From NCBI RefSeq assembly GCF_047730175.1, contig NZ_CP159833.1, positions 1,054,001 to 1,118,000 of the forward strand: a stretch of DNA of 64,000 bases, read 5' to 3'. Under the pieces are notes generated by a model. The model made no database searches and had not been told where the DNA came from. It saw only the letters and a program-made list of their open reading frames with translations. Below, piece by piece: positions 42,534 to 50,370 of the stretch. Position 1 is the stretch's first letter. Each line of letters begins with the position of its first letter. Both the position numbers and the translations under genes were made by a program. Source of the stretch: Marifrigoribacter sp047730175 (GTDB taxonomy: Bacteria > Bacteroidota > Bacteroidia > Flavobacteriales > Flavobacteriaceae).

Positions 42534-42914
42534 TTATTGCATATTTTTTGCTTCAATACTTAAAGTTGCATGAGGCACTAATTTTAATCGCTCTTTGTTG
42601 ATTAATTTTTTAGTCACTCTACAAATTCCGTAAGTTTTGTTTTCAATTCTAATGATAGCATTTTTAAGATCACGAATAAATTTTTCTTGACGAATTGCTA
42701 ATTGTGAAGAAGTTTCTTTACTCATTACTTCACTTCCTTCATCAAAAGCTTTAAATGTAGGCGAAGTATCATCGGTTCCATTATTACTGTCGTTTCTAAA
42801 AGAACTTTCTATTAATGCTAATTGTGCCTGAGCTTTTGTGATTTTTGAAATTACGAGTGTTCTAAATTCTTCTAACTCGGCGTCTGTATATCTTAATTTT
42901 ATTTCTTGTGCCAT
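42534..42914 (-). CDS. TraR/DksA-like protein with degenerate zinc finger
   Basis: The 126-residue protein has the DksA-type N-terminal coiled coil (about 8-85, with the acidic DDTSPTFKAFDEGSE segment at its tip) and the usual RIENKTYGICRVTKKLI start of the zinc-finger region. Only one cysteine (ICRVT) is left; the other three positions of the Cys4 site are replaced (ERLKLVPHATLSIEAK). It probably still docks in the RNA polymerase secondary channel, like other cysteine-poor DksA proteins. It begins 1 base after ileS ends, so it is co-transcribed with it. Confidence 0.85.
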   Translation of the reverse strand: MAQEIKLRYTDAELEEFRTLVISKITKAQAQLALIESSFRNDSNNGTDDTSPTFKAFDEGSEVMSKETSSQLAIRQEKFIRDLKNAIIRIENKTYGICRVTKKLINKERLKLVPHATLSIEAKNMQ

Positions 42915-42915
42915 T

Positions 42916-45900
42916 TTAATGTTTTTTAATACTCATTTTTGTTACAATATCGTCAAAAGCAATTTCAATTCCAAGAGGAAGCTCTTTATTAAATTGTAGT
43001 GTTTCAGTTAAGGTTTCACGTTTAATATATTCTATATTATCATTCACTGCAGACATTAAACCAGGGTCCTCTTGAATGGTAACTTCTATTCTATCCATTA
43101 CTTCAAAACCAGAATCTTTTCTTAAATTCTGAATACGATTTACTAATTCTCTAGCAATCCCTTCATTTTTTAATTCTGGAGAGATGGTAACATCTAAAGC
43201 AACAGTTAGATTACCACTATTAGCAACTAACCATCCTTCAATGTCTTGCGAACTTATCAATACGTCATCGAGACACAATGTAAAACTTTTTTTATTAATT
43301 AAAACACTTATCTCGCCCTCTTTTTCTAAAGTAGAAATTTCTTCTTGCCCAAAGTTATTTATGATTTGTGCTACGGCTTTCATTTCTTTTCCAAAACGAG
43401 GCCCTAATTTTTTAAAATCAGGTTTTATTTGTTTTACCAAAATACCTGAACCTTCATCTATTAATTCGATCTCTTTTACATTTACTTCAGACTTAATTAA
43501 ATCTGAAACAGCTAAAATTTCTTCTCGCTCTGCCTCATTTAATACAGGAATCATTATTCTTTGAAGCGGCTGACGCACTTTAATCTTCTCTCGTTGACGT
43601 AACGACAATACTAAAGAAGATATTGTTTGAGCTTTCTGCATTTTACGCTCTAAGATGCTATCCACATAAGACGCATCATAGGTCGGAAAGTTACTTAGGT
43701 GCACTGACACTTCTTCAGAATTTTGTGTCGCGCTAGATAAATCTTTAAATAATCGTTCCATAAAAAATGGCGCAACGGGCGCACTCAGTTTTGCCACCGT
43801 ATGTAAACAAGTATATAAGGTTTGGTATGCAGAGATTTTATCTTCTCCATAACTACCTTTCCAAAAACGTCTTCTGCTTAAACGAACAAACCAGTTACTT
43901 AAGTTTTCCTGAACAAATTCTGATATAGCTCTAGTAGCTTTTGTAGCATCAAAATCATTATAATAATTATCTGCTTTTTGTATTAAGGTATGTAATTCAG
44001 AAAGAATCCAACGATCAATTTCTGGTCTTTTTTCTAAAGGTATCTCTTCTTCAGCATAAGAAAAATTATCCAAATTTGCATATAAACTGAAGAAACTATA
44101 GGTGTTGTAAAGCGTTCCGAAGAATTTATTACGAACCTCAGAAATTCCATCTTCATCAAATTTAAGGTTGTCCCAAGGATTAGCATTACTAATCATATAC
44201 CAACGAGTAGCGTCTGGACCAAACTTATCTAGTGTTTCAAAAGGATCTGTAGCATTTCCTAGGCGCTTGGACATTTTTTGTCCGTTTTTATCTAATACCA
44301 ATCCATTTGACACCACATTTTTATAAGCGACATCATCAAAAATCATGGTTGCAATAGCATGAAGCGTATAGAACCAGCCACGTGTTTGATCCACACCTTC
44401 TGCTATAAAATCGGCTTTACGCCACGTATTTTCGACCATTTCTTTGTTCTCAAACGGGTAATGCCATTGTGCATATGGCATCGATCCGCTATCGAACCAA
44501 ACATCGATTAGGTCGGCTTCACGTTTCATTGGTCTTCCACTTTCTGAAACTAATACAATTTCATCAACTATATTTTTATGAAGATCAACTTTGTTATAAT
44601 TTTCTTCTGAAAAATCACCTACTTTAAAATCTTCAAATATTTCTGAAGCCATACAACCCGCTTCTACCGATTTCTTCATTTCGGTTTTTAATTCTTCTAC
44701 CGAACCAATAATTATTTCTTCTTTCCCATCTTCGGTTCTCCAAAGTGGTAATGGAATTCCCCAATACCTTGAACGTGAAAGATTCCAGTCGTTTGCATTG
44801 GCTAACCAATTCCCAAAACGTCCTTCTCCAGTTGCTTTAGGCTTCCAATTAATGCTAAGGTTAAGCTCGTGCATGCGATCTTTAAAATCGGTTACTTTAA
44901 TAAACCAAGAATCTAAAGGATAGTATAAAATTGGTTTGTCGGTTCTCCAACAATTAGGATAACTGTGGGTGTATTTTTCAACTTTAAAGGCTTTATTTTC
45001 AGTTTTAAGCTGAATGGCAAGTTCTACATCAACCGATCGGTCTGGTGCTTCTCCATCTGCATAGTATTCATTCTTCACATACTTTCCAGCATATTCCTTC
45101 ATTTCGGGACGAAACTTTCCCTGTAAGTTTACCAAAGGAACTAATTTGTCGTTTTCGTCCATCACTAACATTGGAGGCACTTCTGGGGAGGCTAACTTAG
45201 CGACCAAAGCATCATCTGCTCCAAAAGTTGGTGCAGTATGAACGATTCCGGTACCGTCTTCTGTCGTTACAAAATCACCTGCGATCACTCTAAAAGCATC
45301 TTCAGCATTATCATTTGGTAAAGCATATTTTAGTAACTGCTCATAACGAGTTTCAAGTAGGTCAGTTCCTTTACATTCTTTCAGAATATAAAAAGGAATT
45401 TGTTTGTCCCCTTGTGAATAGTTTTCTAATTCAGCTTCGTTTTCAACTTCAGTAAATTTTCCAGTAAATTGTTTTCCAACTAAGTTTTTAGCTAAAATAA
45501 CTTGGATGGGTTCGAATGTGTATTGGTTAAATGTTTTTACTAAGGTATAATCAATCTTTTTTCCAACGGTTAACGCTGTATTACTTGGCAAGGTCCATGG
45601 AGTGGTTGTCCAAGCTAAAAAGTGAATGTCGCCCATTCCTTGAAGAAACTTTGGTAAGCTTTCTGAAACCGCTTTAAATTGTGCAACAACAGTAGTGTCG
45701 GTTACATCTTGATAGGTTCCTGGCTGATTTAATTCGTGAGAACTTAAGCCTGTACCTGCTTTTGGAGAATAGGGTTGTATGGTATATCCTTTATATAAAA
45801 GATCTTTATTATAGATCTGTTTAAGAATCCACCAAACAGTTTCCATGTATTTAGATTGATAGGTTACATAGGGATTTTCCATATCTACCCAATATCCGAT

Positions 45901-46317
45901 ACGTCTAGTTAGATCATTCCAGATATCAGTATAACGCATTACTGCTTTTTTACAAGCTTGGTTATATTCTTCTACAGAAATTTTTACTCCAATATCTTCT
46001 TTAGTAATTCCTAATTCCTTTTCAACACCTAACTCGATTGGTAATCCATGGGTATCCCAACCTGCTTTACGCTTTACTTGAAAGCCTTTCATGGTTTTGT
46101 AGCGAGGAAAAATATCTTTAATTGTACGTGCTAATACATGGTGTACTCCTGGCAAACCATTTGCTGAAGGAGGGCCTTCAAAGAAAATAAAAGGAGGCTT
46201 TCCTTCTCTACTTGTAATGGATTTCTCAAAAATTGAATCTTCATCCCAAAACTTAAGAACCTCTTCCGCAAGGTTAGGAAGGTGTAAGCCTTTATATTCT
46301 TTAAAATTTTTACTCAT
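42916..46317 (-). CDS. ileS: Isoleucyl-tRNA synthetase (eukaryote-like, long form)
   Basis: The 1133-residue class I synthetase charges tRNA-Ile and edits valine. The HIGH-equivalent is in PPSANGLPGVHHVLAR (about 51-66), the KMSKS motif is KMSKR (about 680), and the editing domain (TTPWTLPSNTALTV, TAPTFGADD) and C-terminal anticodon-binding region are complete. The length and motif style are those of the IleRS2 type, common in Bacteroidota, and not the ~940-residue type 1 enzyme of E. coli. IleRS2 enzymes are known for low sensitivity to mupirocin. It heads an operon with the DksA-like gene. Confidence 0.96.
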   Translation of the reverse strand: MSKNFKEYKGLHLPNLAEEVLKFWDEDSIFEKSITSREGKPPFIFFEGPPSANGLPGVHHVLARTIKDIFPRYKTMKGFQVKRKAGWDTHGLPIELGVEKELGITKEDIGVKISVEEYNQACKKAVMRYTDIWNDLTRRIGYWVDMENPYVTYQSKYMETVWWILKQIYNKDLLYKGYTIQPYSPKAGTGLSSHELNQPGTYQDVTDTTVVAQFKAVSESLPKFLQGMGDIHFLAWTTTPWTLPSNTALTVGKKIDYTLVKTFNQYTFEPIQVILAKNLVGKQFTGKFTEVENEAELENYSQGDKQIPFYILKECKGTDLLETRYEQLLKYALPNDNAEDAFRVIAGDFVTTEDGTGIVHTAPTFGADDALVAKLASPEVPPMLVMDENDKLVPLVNLQGKFRPEMKEYAGKYVKNEYYADGEAPDRSVDVELAIQLKTENKAFKVEKYTHSYPNCWRTDKPILYYPLDSWFIKVTDFKDRMHELNLSINWKPKATGEGRFGNWLANANDWNLSRSRYWGIPLPLWRTEDGKEEIIIGSVEELKTEMKKSVEAGCMASEIFEDFKVGDFSEENYNKVDLHKNIVDEIVLVSESGRPMKREADLIDVWFDSGSMPYAQWHYPFENKEMVENTWRKADFIAEGVDQTRGWFYTLHAIATMIFDDVAYKNVVSNGLVLDKNGQKMSKRLGNATDPFETLDKFGPDATRWYMISNANPWDNLKFDEDGISEVRNKFFGTLYNTYSFFSLYANLDNFSYAEEEIPLEKRPEIDRWILSELHTLIQKADNYYNDFDATKATRAISEFVQENLSNWFVRLSRRRFWKGSYGEDKISAYQTLYTCLHTVAKLSAPVAPFFMERLFKDLSSATQNSEEVSVHLSNFPTYDASYVDSILERKMQKAQTISSLVLSLRQREKIKVRQPLQRIMIPVLNEAEREEILAVSDLIKSEVNVKEIELIDEGSGILVKQIKPDFKKLGPRFGKEMKAVAQIINNFGQEEISTLEKEGEISVLINKKSFTLCLDDVLISSQDIEGWLVANSGNLTVALDVTISPELKNEGIARELVNRIQNLRKDSGFEVMDRIEVTIQEDPGLMSAVNDNIEYIKRETLTETLQFNKELPLGIEIAFDDIVTKMSIKKH

Positions 46318-46444
46318 AATTAGGTATCTTTCAATAAGAATGCGAAATTAATAAATTGTTGACAGTAGACAATACTTAAAGGCAACATTTACAACAATTA
46401 CACAATCCTTTATTTCATTAATATTTTAATATAATTCATAAAAA

Positions 46445-46470
46445 AACCCTGTAGAATTAACTACAGGGTT
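46445..46470 (-). terminator. Intrinsic terminator after the small lipoprotein gene
   Basis: A 10-bp stem AACCCTGTAG / CTACAGGGTT with loop AATTAA lies 20 bases beyond the minus-strand stop at 46491. The minus strand runs into seven U. Confidence 0.82.
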
Positions 46471-46490
46471 GATATAGTTAATTTTGTTGT

Positions 46491-47000
46491 TTATATTCTA
46501 ATCATTCTAATTTCAGAAGTAGAAACAATATCATTTCCGTTTTCTACGTAAATTTCTTCAGAAGTAATTCTAAGTTCATTTTCGTTAAATAATGATACAG
46601 AATATAACTCACCATCTAATATCATAGTATTTGTTGAATTATTCACTGAGTAATTAATCGTTTCGTTTTCAACAACAATTATTTCAGAACCTTGATCAAT
46701 TAATTGTCCCGCAACCGTTTCTGTGTAGCTATTTCGATACTCTCCATCTAGGATGGTTGTACCACTATCAGTAAATACAATATTTAATTGAAATGTATCT
46801 CCAATCGATGTATACTCTGTTATAATATCTAGCCCGTTTACATCTGTAGTTTCAATTTCCGTGTTAGTTAACATGGTTACTTCATAAGTTCCAGTTAAAT
46901 TTGCATTTGTTAATTCATAACTTGGGTTATCATCATCGCTTTTACATGCGGCAAGTGAAACAATCATCATTACTACAAAAATCTTTTTTACTAATTTCAT
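46491..47000 (-). CDS. Small lipoprotein, lipocalin-like, function unknown
   Basis: The 169-residue protein has a lipoprotein signal (MKLVKKIFVVMMIVSLAACKSDDD, cysteine 19). The rest alternates short beta strands with polar turns (LTGTYEVTML, FQLNIVFTDSGTTILDGEY, NTMILDGELYSVSLF, ELRITSEEI), as in the many lipocalin-like lipoproteins of Flavobacteria. No catalytic or metal motif is seen. It is monocistronic, with a TATATTTG -7 box upstream and a terminator downstream. Confidence 0.65.
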   Translation of the reverse strand: MKLVKKIFVVMMIVSLAACKSDDDNPSYELTNANLTGTYEVTMLTNTEIETTDVNGLDIITEYTSIGDTFQLNIVFTDSGTTILDGEYRNSYTETVAGQLIDQGSEIIVVENETINYSVNNSTNTMILDGELYSVSLFNENELRITSEEIYVENGNDIVSTSEIRMIRI

Positions 47001-47052
47001 TTGATTAAATTTAATGTTTTTCTAAGGCTCTAAACCTGTTATAATTAAAGCG

Positions 47053-47060
47053 CAAATATA
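47053..47060 (-). promoter_or_regulatory. -7 promoter box (TATATTTG) of the small lipoprotein gene
   Basis: This is an exact TAnnTTTG match on the minus strand, 52 bases before the ATG at 47000. No TTG at -33 spacing was seen. Confidence 0.4.
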
Positions 47061-47077
47061 CCCTGTTTTTTAAATAA

Positions 47078-47107
47078 TTGCTATGTTTTATTCTTTTTAT
47101 ACCTTTA
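47078..47107 (+). promoter_or_regulatory. Promoter-like -33 TTG / -7 TACCTTTA directly before the DUF6268 gene
   Basis: TTG (47078-47080) and TACCTTTA (47100-47107, one base off consensus) are spaced by 19 bases, the normal Bacteroidota distance. Only 4 bases separate the -7 box from the ATG at 47112, implying a leaderless or nearly leaderless transcript. Confidence 0.35.
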
Positions 47108-47111
47108 TGAA

Positions 47112-48035
47112 ATGAATACATTTCATTTAAAAACTATTCCTCTATTATTCTTATTGATTCCAATATCTATTTTTAGTCAAGATTATGTTGATATATTGAA
47201 GGTAGGATATGGTACTACGTTTAATTCAACTTTTGAAGATTCACCACACAGTACCGATGTTAATAATTTTGAAATTGGACTGACGTATCCTGTCGTTTTA
47301 AATGAAAAAAACGCACTTATTACAGGGGCAGATTTTAATTTAACTAGTTTACAATTAGCTCCTGTTTCTGAATATACTAATCTTTATAGTACTACTTTTA
47401 AAATAGGCTTGTCAAGCACATTTAATGAAAAATGGAGTGGTACTTTTGTATTATTACCTAAAATAGCTTCCGATTATCATTCTATTTCTAGTGATGATTT
47501 TTATTTTGGTGGATTTGCTTCTTTGAAATATAAAAAAAATAAACATCTTACGTATCGGTTTGGATTTTATTCCTCATCAGAAGCTTTTGGTGTTTTTGCA
47601 ACACCTATTTTTGGAGTCTATTATAAAAGTTCGAATCAGCGTTTAGTCATTGATGCTTCTTTACCTATTACTGCCAATATTAATTATAATTTAGGCGCTG
47701 CTACCATTGGTTTTGATTACCTTGGAATCGGGCGTAGTTATTTAATACACCAAGAAAACACATTGCCTGTTTATGTAGAACAAAGTCCATTAGAGTTTTC
47801 CAGTTATTTTCAGCTTAACACCTTTAATAAAAATGTTTTAGTAAGAGCAAAATTAGGGTATACAACAAACGAACATGAAGTGTATGCCGAAAATGACAAA
47901 TTAGATTTTAGGCTTTCAGCCTTTAGTTTTGGAAATGATCGCAGGCAATTAAATTCAAGTTTAAATGGGAGTTTATTCATTAAATTTGAAGCTATTTATC
48001 GATTTCATATTAAGAAAAAAGAATCCAATAATTAA
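47112..48035 (+). CDS. DUF6268-like outer-membrane beta-barrel protein
   Basis: The 307-residue protein has a signal peptide ending PISIFSQ and then a barrel-like series of strands (VGYGTTFNSTF, FEIGLTYPVVLNEKNALITG, FGGFASLKYKKNKHLTYRFG, GVFATPIFGVYYKS, ATIGFDYLGIGRSYLI). The sequence resembles the DUF6268 family of Bacteroidota outer-membrane proteins, whose function is unknown. The zinc-ribbon gene starts 3 bases after its stop, so the two are co-transcribed. Barrel nature is well supported; the exact family name less so. Confidence 0.65.
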   Translation: MNTFHLKTIPLLFLLIPISIFSQDYVDILKVGYGTTFNSTFEDSPHSTDVNNFEIGLTYPVVLNEKNALITGADFNLTSLQLAPVSEYTNLYSTTFKIGLSSTFNEKWSGTFVLLPKIASDYHSISSDDFYFGGFASLKYKKNKHLTYRFGFYSSSEAFGVFATPIFGVYYKSSNQRLVIDASLPITANINYNLGAATIGFDYLGIGRSYLIHQENTLPVYVEQSPLEFSSYFQLNTFNKNVLVRAKLGYTTNEHEVYAENDKLDFRLSAFSFGNDRRQLNSSLNGSLFIKFEAIYRFHIKKKESNN

Positions 48036-48038
48036 TTT

Positions 48039-48395
48039 ATGATGAAAGAAAAAAATTGTCCTGAATGCGGCACAAAGATTATTGGAAGAGCCGATAAAAA
48101 GTATTGTAGTGATGCCTGTAGAAATACCCGTAATAATTCAATCAATAAGGATAGTAAAAATTTGGTGCGAACAGTCAATAATCGATTGCGAAAAAACTAT
48201 CGAATTTTAGAAACATTAAATAGTAAAGACAAAACCAAAACGACCAAAGAAAGGTTATTGAGAATGGGTTTTAGTTTCGAATATTTTACAAGTATTTATA
48301 CCACAAAAGCAGGAGCGGTGTATTTCTATTTATACGATCAAGGATATTTGCCTTTAGACAATGATTACTATTTATTGGTGAAAAGAGAAGTTTAG
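48039..48395 (+). CDS. Zinc-ribbon protein of unknown function
   Basis: The 118-residue cytoplasmic protein has an N-terminal zinc ribbon CPECGTKIIGRADKKYCSDA-C (Cys at about 7, 10, 24 and 28), then a basic linker rich in Asn, Arg and Lys (RNTRNNSINKDS, RLRKNYRIL) and a C-terminal alpha/beta tail with many tyrosines (YFYLYDQGYLPLDNDYYLLV). The family is common in Flavobacteria and unnamed; nucleic-acid binding is plausible from the basic part. Its last codons overlap the end of a small minus-strand ORF by 3 bases. Confidence 0.75.
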   Translation: MMKEKNCPECGTKIIGRADKKYCSDACRNTRNNSINKDSKNLVRTVNNRLRKNYRILETLNSKDKTKTTKERLLRMGFSFEYFTSIYTTKAGAVYFYLYDQGYLPLDNDYYLLVKREV

Positions 48396-48541
48396 TCTTC
48401 CTTTTTATTTTCTACGGAAGAATCCTTTTCTAATCCATCTCCTTTTATAGGTGACATTTTATATATTAAATAGGCATAGCCTAGCGTAAAATGTAGAATA
48501 ATGATTATGGATACTACATAAAACCAAAAGCCTAATCTTAT
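48392..48541 (-). CDS. Small single-span membrane protein ORF without a canonical start codon
   Basis: On the minus strand a 49-codon frame reads (ATA)RLGFWFYVVSIIIILHFTLG, then YAYLIYKMSPIKGDG and a charged tail, ending in a TAA at 48392-48394. It has one convincing membrane helix (about residues 4-27), a tyrosine-rich exit and a hydrophilic Glu/Lys-rich end, which looks like a real small membrane protein. A TAA codon lies directly before the ATA at 48541-48539, so no ATG, GTG or TTG can start it before the helix; the first methionine is at residue 29. Either ATA is used, the start codon was lost by mutation, or the base is misread. Two hairpins lie directly upstream. Confidence 0.45.
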   Translation of the reverse strand: MRLGFWFYVVSIIIILHFTLGYAYLIYKMSPIKGDGLEKDSSVENKKED

Positions 48542-48550
48542 TTATTTGTA

Positions 48551-48577
48551 TTTTAAAAGCTATATAAGCTTTTAAAA
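48551..48577 (-). other. Hairpin (11-bp stem) upstream of the small membrane ORF
   Basis: TTTTAAAAGCT / AGCTTTTAAAA is a perfect inverted repeat with a 5-base loop, 9 bases before the ATA codon of the small minus-strand ORF and directly next to a second hairpin. On the minus strand no U-tract follows, so it does not look like a normal terminator. Confidence 0.45.
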
Positions 48578-48616
48578 AAACAAAGTCCTATCTATTATTT
48601 AGATTGGACTTTGTTT
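48578..48616 (-). terminator. Terminator-like hairpin between zinc-ribbon and peroxidase genes
   Basis: The stem AAACAAAGTCC / GGACTTTGTTT encloses a second inner pair ATCTA / TAGAT. On the minus strand it ends in a run of seven U (plus-strand A 48574-48580), as in an intrinsic terminator. No minus-strand gene lies upstream of it now; it may serve the plus-strand zinc-ribbon transcript or be left from a lost gene. Confidence 0.5.
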
Positions 48617-48666
48617 ATGCTTCACTTCTTGGATTAAAATCATAGTTCTATTAATTGAGGTTTTTC

Positions 48667-48674
48667 TATCTTTG
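48667..48674 (+). promoter_or_regulatory. -7 promoter box (TATCTTTG) of the peroxidase gene
   Basis: This is an exact TAnnTTTG match 12 bases before an ATG at 48687 and 63 bases before the preferred ATG at 48738. The 342-base gap from 48396 to the gene holds, besides this box, the small minus-strand ORF and two hairpins. Confidence 0.4.
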
Positions 48675-48737
48675 AAATAAAAGCGCATGTTCAAAGGGCA
48701 TGTTTTCTCAAAGTCAATTATTACCAAACGACCTCTT

Positions 48738-50114
48738 ATGAAAAACAAAATAGCATATACCCTACTCTTATTGGCTTTTGGATGGATATTCATTAGTGCT
48801 ACCATTGATTTGGATAACCTCTTCAATTATGCCAACCAGAGTTTTCCAGATTATATTACCAAAGACAATACCGATGGCAACCCTATTGATGATAAAACAG
48901 CGACCTTAGGTCGTGTTCTTTTCTACGACAAAAACCTTTCCAGCGATGCTACCATAGCATGTGCAAGTTGCCATTTCCAAGCGCGTGCTTTTGGTGATCC
49001 AAACGTTCTGAGTTCTGGGGTTAATGGCCTTACGAGCCGACATTCCCCACGACTTGTAAATCCAAGATTTTCACGCGAGGCGCATTTTTTTTGGGACGAA
49101 CGTGCAGAAACACTGGAAGATCAGACGACCATGCCTATACAAGACCACATAGAGATGGGGTACAGCGGCACCAATGGTGATCCCAGTTTAGACGATCTTA
49201 TAAATCATTTAGAAGGTATTGAATATTACAGCACTCTTTTTGAATTTGCATTTGGCGATACAGAAATCACAGAAAACCGCATGCAATTAGCCTTAGCTCA
49301 ATTTATAAGAAGTATACAGTCCTTCGATTCTCGATTCGATGAAGGTTTGATGCAGGTAAACAACACCATCGAGCCTTTTCCAAATTTTACACTGCAAGAG
49401 AATAGAGGGAAAGAATTATTCATAAACAGTATAGGTTGTGTAAATTGTCATATTCCTCCCGAATTTTCCATTACCATACACTCTCTAAATAATGGTGTTA
49501 TCAACGTAGCTGGAATGCCAGGTGAAATAGATTTAACAAATACCCGCCCACCATCCCTTAGAGATCTTGTGAACCCAGATGGCAGCTTAAATAGTCCCCT
49601 AATGCACAATGGAAGTTTTACTAACCTTTTGGATGTGGTTAATCATTACAACGATATCCCTAACAATCCTGATAATACCAATTTAGACACCCGATTATTA
49701 GATAAAAACGGAGAGCCACAACAGCTAAATCTAACCGAAGAACAAAAACAAGACCTTATTGCATTTTTGGGAACACTTACAGGTTCGGATATCTATACGA
49801 ACGAAAAATGGTCGGATCCTTTCAACTCGGACGGCTCTATAAAAATAATAGGGGGCTCTTTGGGTATTTCTGAAGAAAGCCTGAAACCTTTTATCTCCAT
49901 TAGCCCAAACCCAGTAATTCATAATGCAACAATTGAAACTAACCTTGGTGATTTCAAAATAATGGTTTACAACAGTACAGGAAAATTATTATTCCAAAAG
50001 GAGGCTAATACACAAACAACATTAGACTTTAGTACCATAGCTACCGGTTTGTATTTTGTGAAAATAACTACAGAAAACGGCTTACAAATTACCAAACGCA
50101 TGGTGAAGAAGTAA
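48738..50114 (+). CDS. Di-haem cytochrome c peroxidase family protein with type A T9SS sorting domain
   Basis: The 458-residue exported protein belongs to the MauG/CcpA group. Haem-binding CASCH (about residue 73) and CVNCH (about 232) are present, together with LGRVLFYDKNLSSDATIACA, RHSPRLVNPRFSREAHFFWD and the second-domain LMHNGSFTNLLDVVNHYN. The last ~75 residues (ISPNPVIHNATIETN ... GLYFVKITTENGLQITKRMV) form a type A T9SS sorting domain, so the enzyme should be exported to the surface or medium. I chose the ATG at 48738 because it gives a compact signal peptide (MKNKIAYTLLLLAFGW); an ATG at 48687 adds 17 residues. Hand counts of two 60-base lines inside the gene gave 27 G+C each, against 17 in one line of the upstream barrel gene, so acquisition from elsewhere is possible. 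A terminator and tRNA-Asn follow. Confidence 0.9.
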   Translation: MKNKIAYTLLLLAFGWIFISATIDLDNLFNYANQSFPDYITKDNTDGNPIDDKTATLGRVLFYDKNLSSDATIACASCHFQARAFGDPNVLSSGVNGLTSRHSPRLVNPRFSREAHFFWDERAETLEDQTTMPIQDHIEMGYSGTNGDPSLDDLINHLEGIEYYSTLFEFAFGDTEITENRMQLALAQFIRSIQSFDSRFDEGLMQVNNTIEPFPNFTLQENRGKELFINSIGCVNCHIPPEFSITIHSLNNGVINVAGMPGEIDLTNTRPPSLRDLVNPDGSLNSPLMHNGSFTNLLDVVNHYNDIPNNPDNTNLDTRLLDKNGEPQQLNLTEEQKQDLIAFLGTLTGSDIYTNEKWSDPFNSDGSIKIIGGSLGISEESLKPFISISPNPVIHNATIETNLGDFKIMVYNSTGKLLFQKEANTQTTLDFSTIATGLYFVKITTENGLQITKRMVKK

Positions 50115-50171
50115 AAAAGATGTTGTGAAGAACCTGACCATTTAGATTAACGCCCAAACGGTTACAAATAA

Positions 50172-50200
50172 AAAAACCCACTCAAATTGAGTGGGTTTTT
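50172..50200. terminator. Intrinsic terminator between the peroxidase gene and tRNA-Asn
   Basis: A near-perfect inverted repeat AAAAACCCACTCAA / TTGAGTGGGTTTTT around a single central A is flanked by A and T runs. It lies 57 bases after the peroxidase stop and 8 bases beyond the 3' end of the convergent tRNA, so it can serve both. Confidence 0.85.
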
Positions 50201-50207
50201 ATTTCTG

Positions 50208-50281
50208 CTCCTCTTCAAAGACTCGAACTTTGGACCCTCTGATTAACAGTCAGATGCTCTAACCAACTGAGCTAAAGAGGA
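50208..50281 (-). tRNA. tRNA-Asn (anticodon GTT)
   Basis: The 74-base minus-strand gene folds as a cloverleaf. Acceptor TCCTCTT pairs with AAGAGGA, the D arm contains AGCTCAGTTGGTTAGAGC, the anticodon arm is TCTGA-CTGTTAA-TCAGA with anticodon GTT, and the T loop contains GTTCGAGTC. The discriminator base is G. The 3' CCA is not encoded (GCAG follows) and must be added by the nucleotidyltransferase. A promoter with a well-spaced -33 and -7 lies upstream. Confidence 0.95.
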
Positions 50282-50323
50282 ATTTCATATAGAAAATTAA
50301 AAGGATTGCCCTTTTAGCGGTTG

Positions 50324-50354
50324 CAAATATAATTTATTTTTTAAATGCAACAAA
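50324..50354 (-). promoter_or_regulatory. Promoter (-33 TTTG, 19 bp, -7 TATATTTG) of tRNA-Asn
   Basis: On the minus strand TTTG (50354-50351) is followed after 19 bases by TATATTTG (50331-50324), the best full promoter match in the window. It lies 42 bases upstream of the mature tRNA 5' end, leaving room for a short processed leader. Confidence 0.65.
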
Positions 50355-50370
50355 CCTTTATTTAGATTTT

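Noticed and set aside
43184..43564. Plus-strand open frame of 126 codons inside ileS
   Set aside because: It lies wholly antisense to the C-terminal part of a complete, conserved synthetase and resembles no protein.
48599..48826. Minus-strand 75-codon frame over the start of the peroxidase gene
   Set aside because: It is antisense to the peroxidase signal sequence and has no family features; it was considered as the source of the minus-strand terminator-like hairpin, but its stop lies within that hairpin.
48396..50281. Integrative element inserted at tRNA-Asn
   Set aside because: No integrase, no transposase and no direct repeat of the tRNA 3' end were found near the peroxidase gene; only composition and location hint at acquisition.
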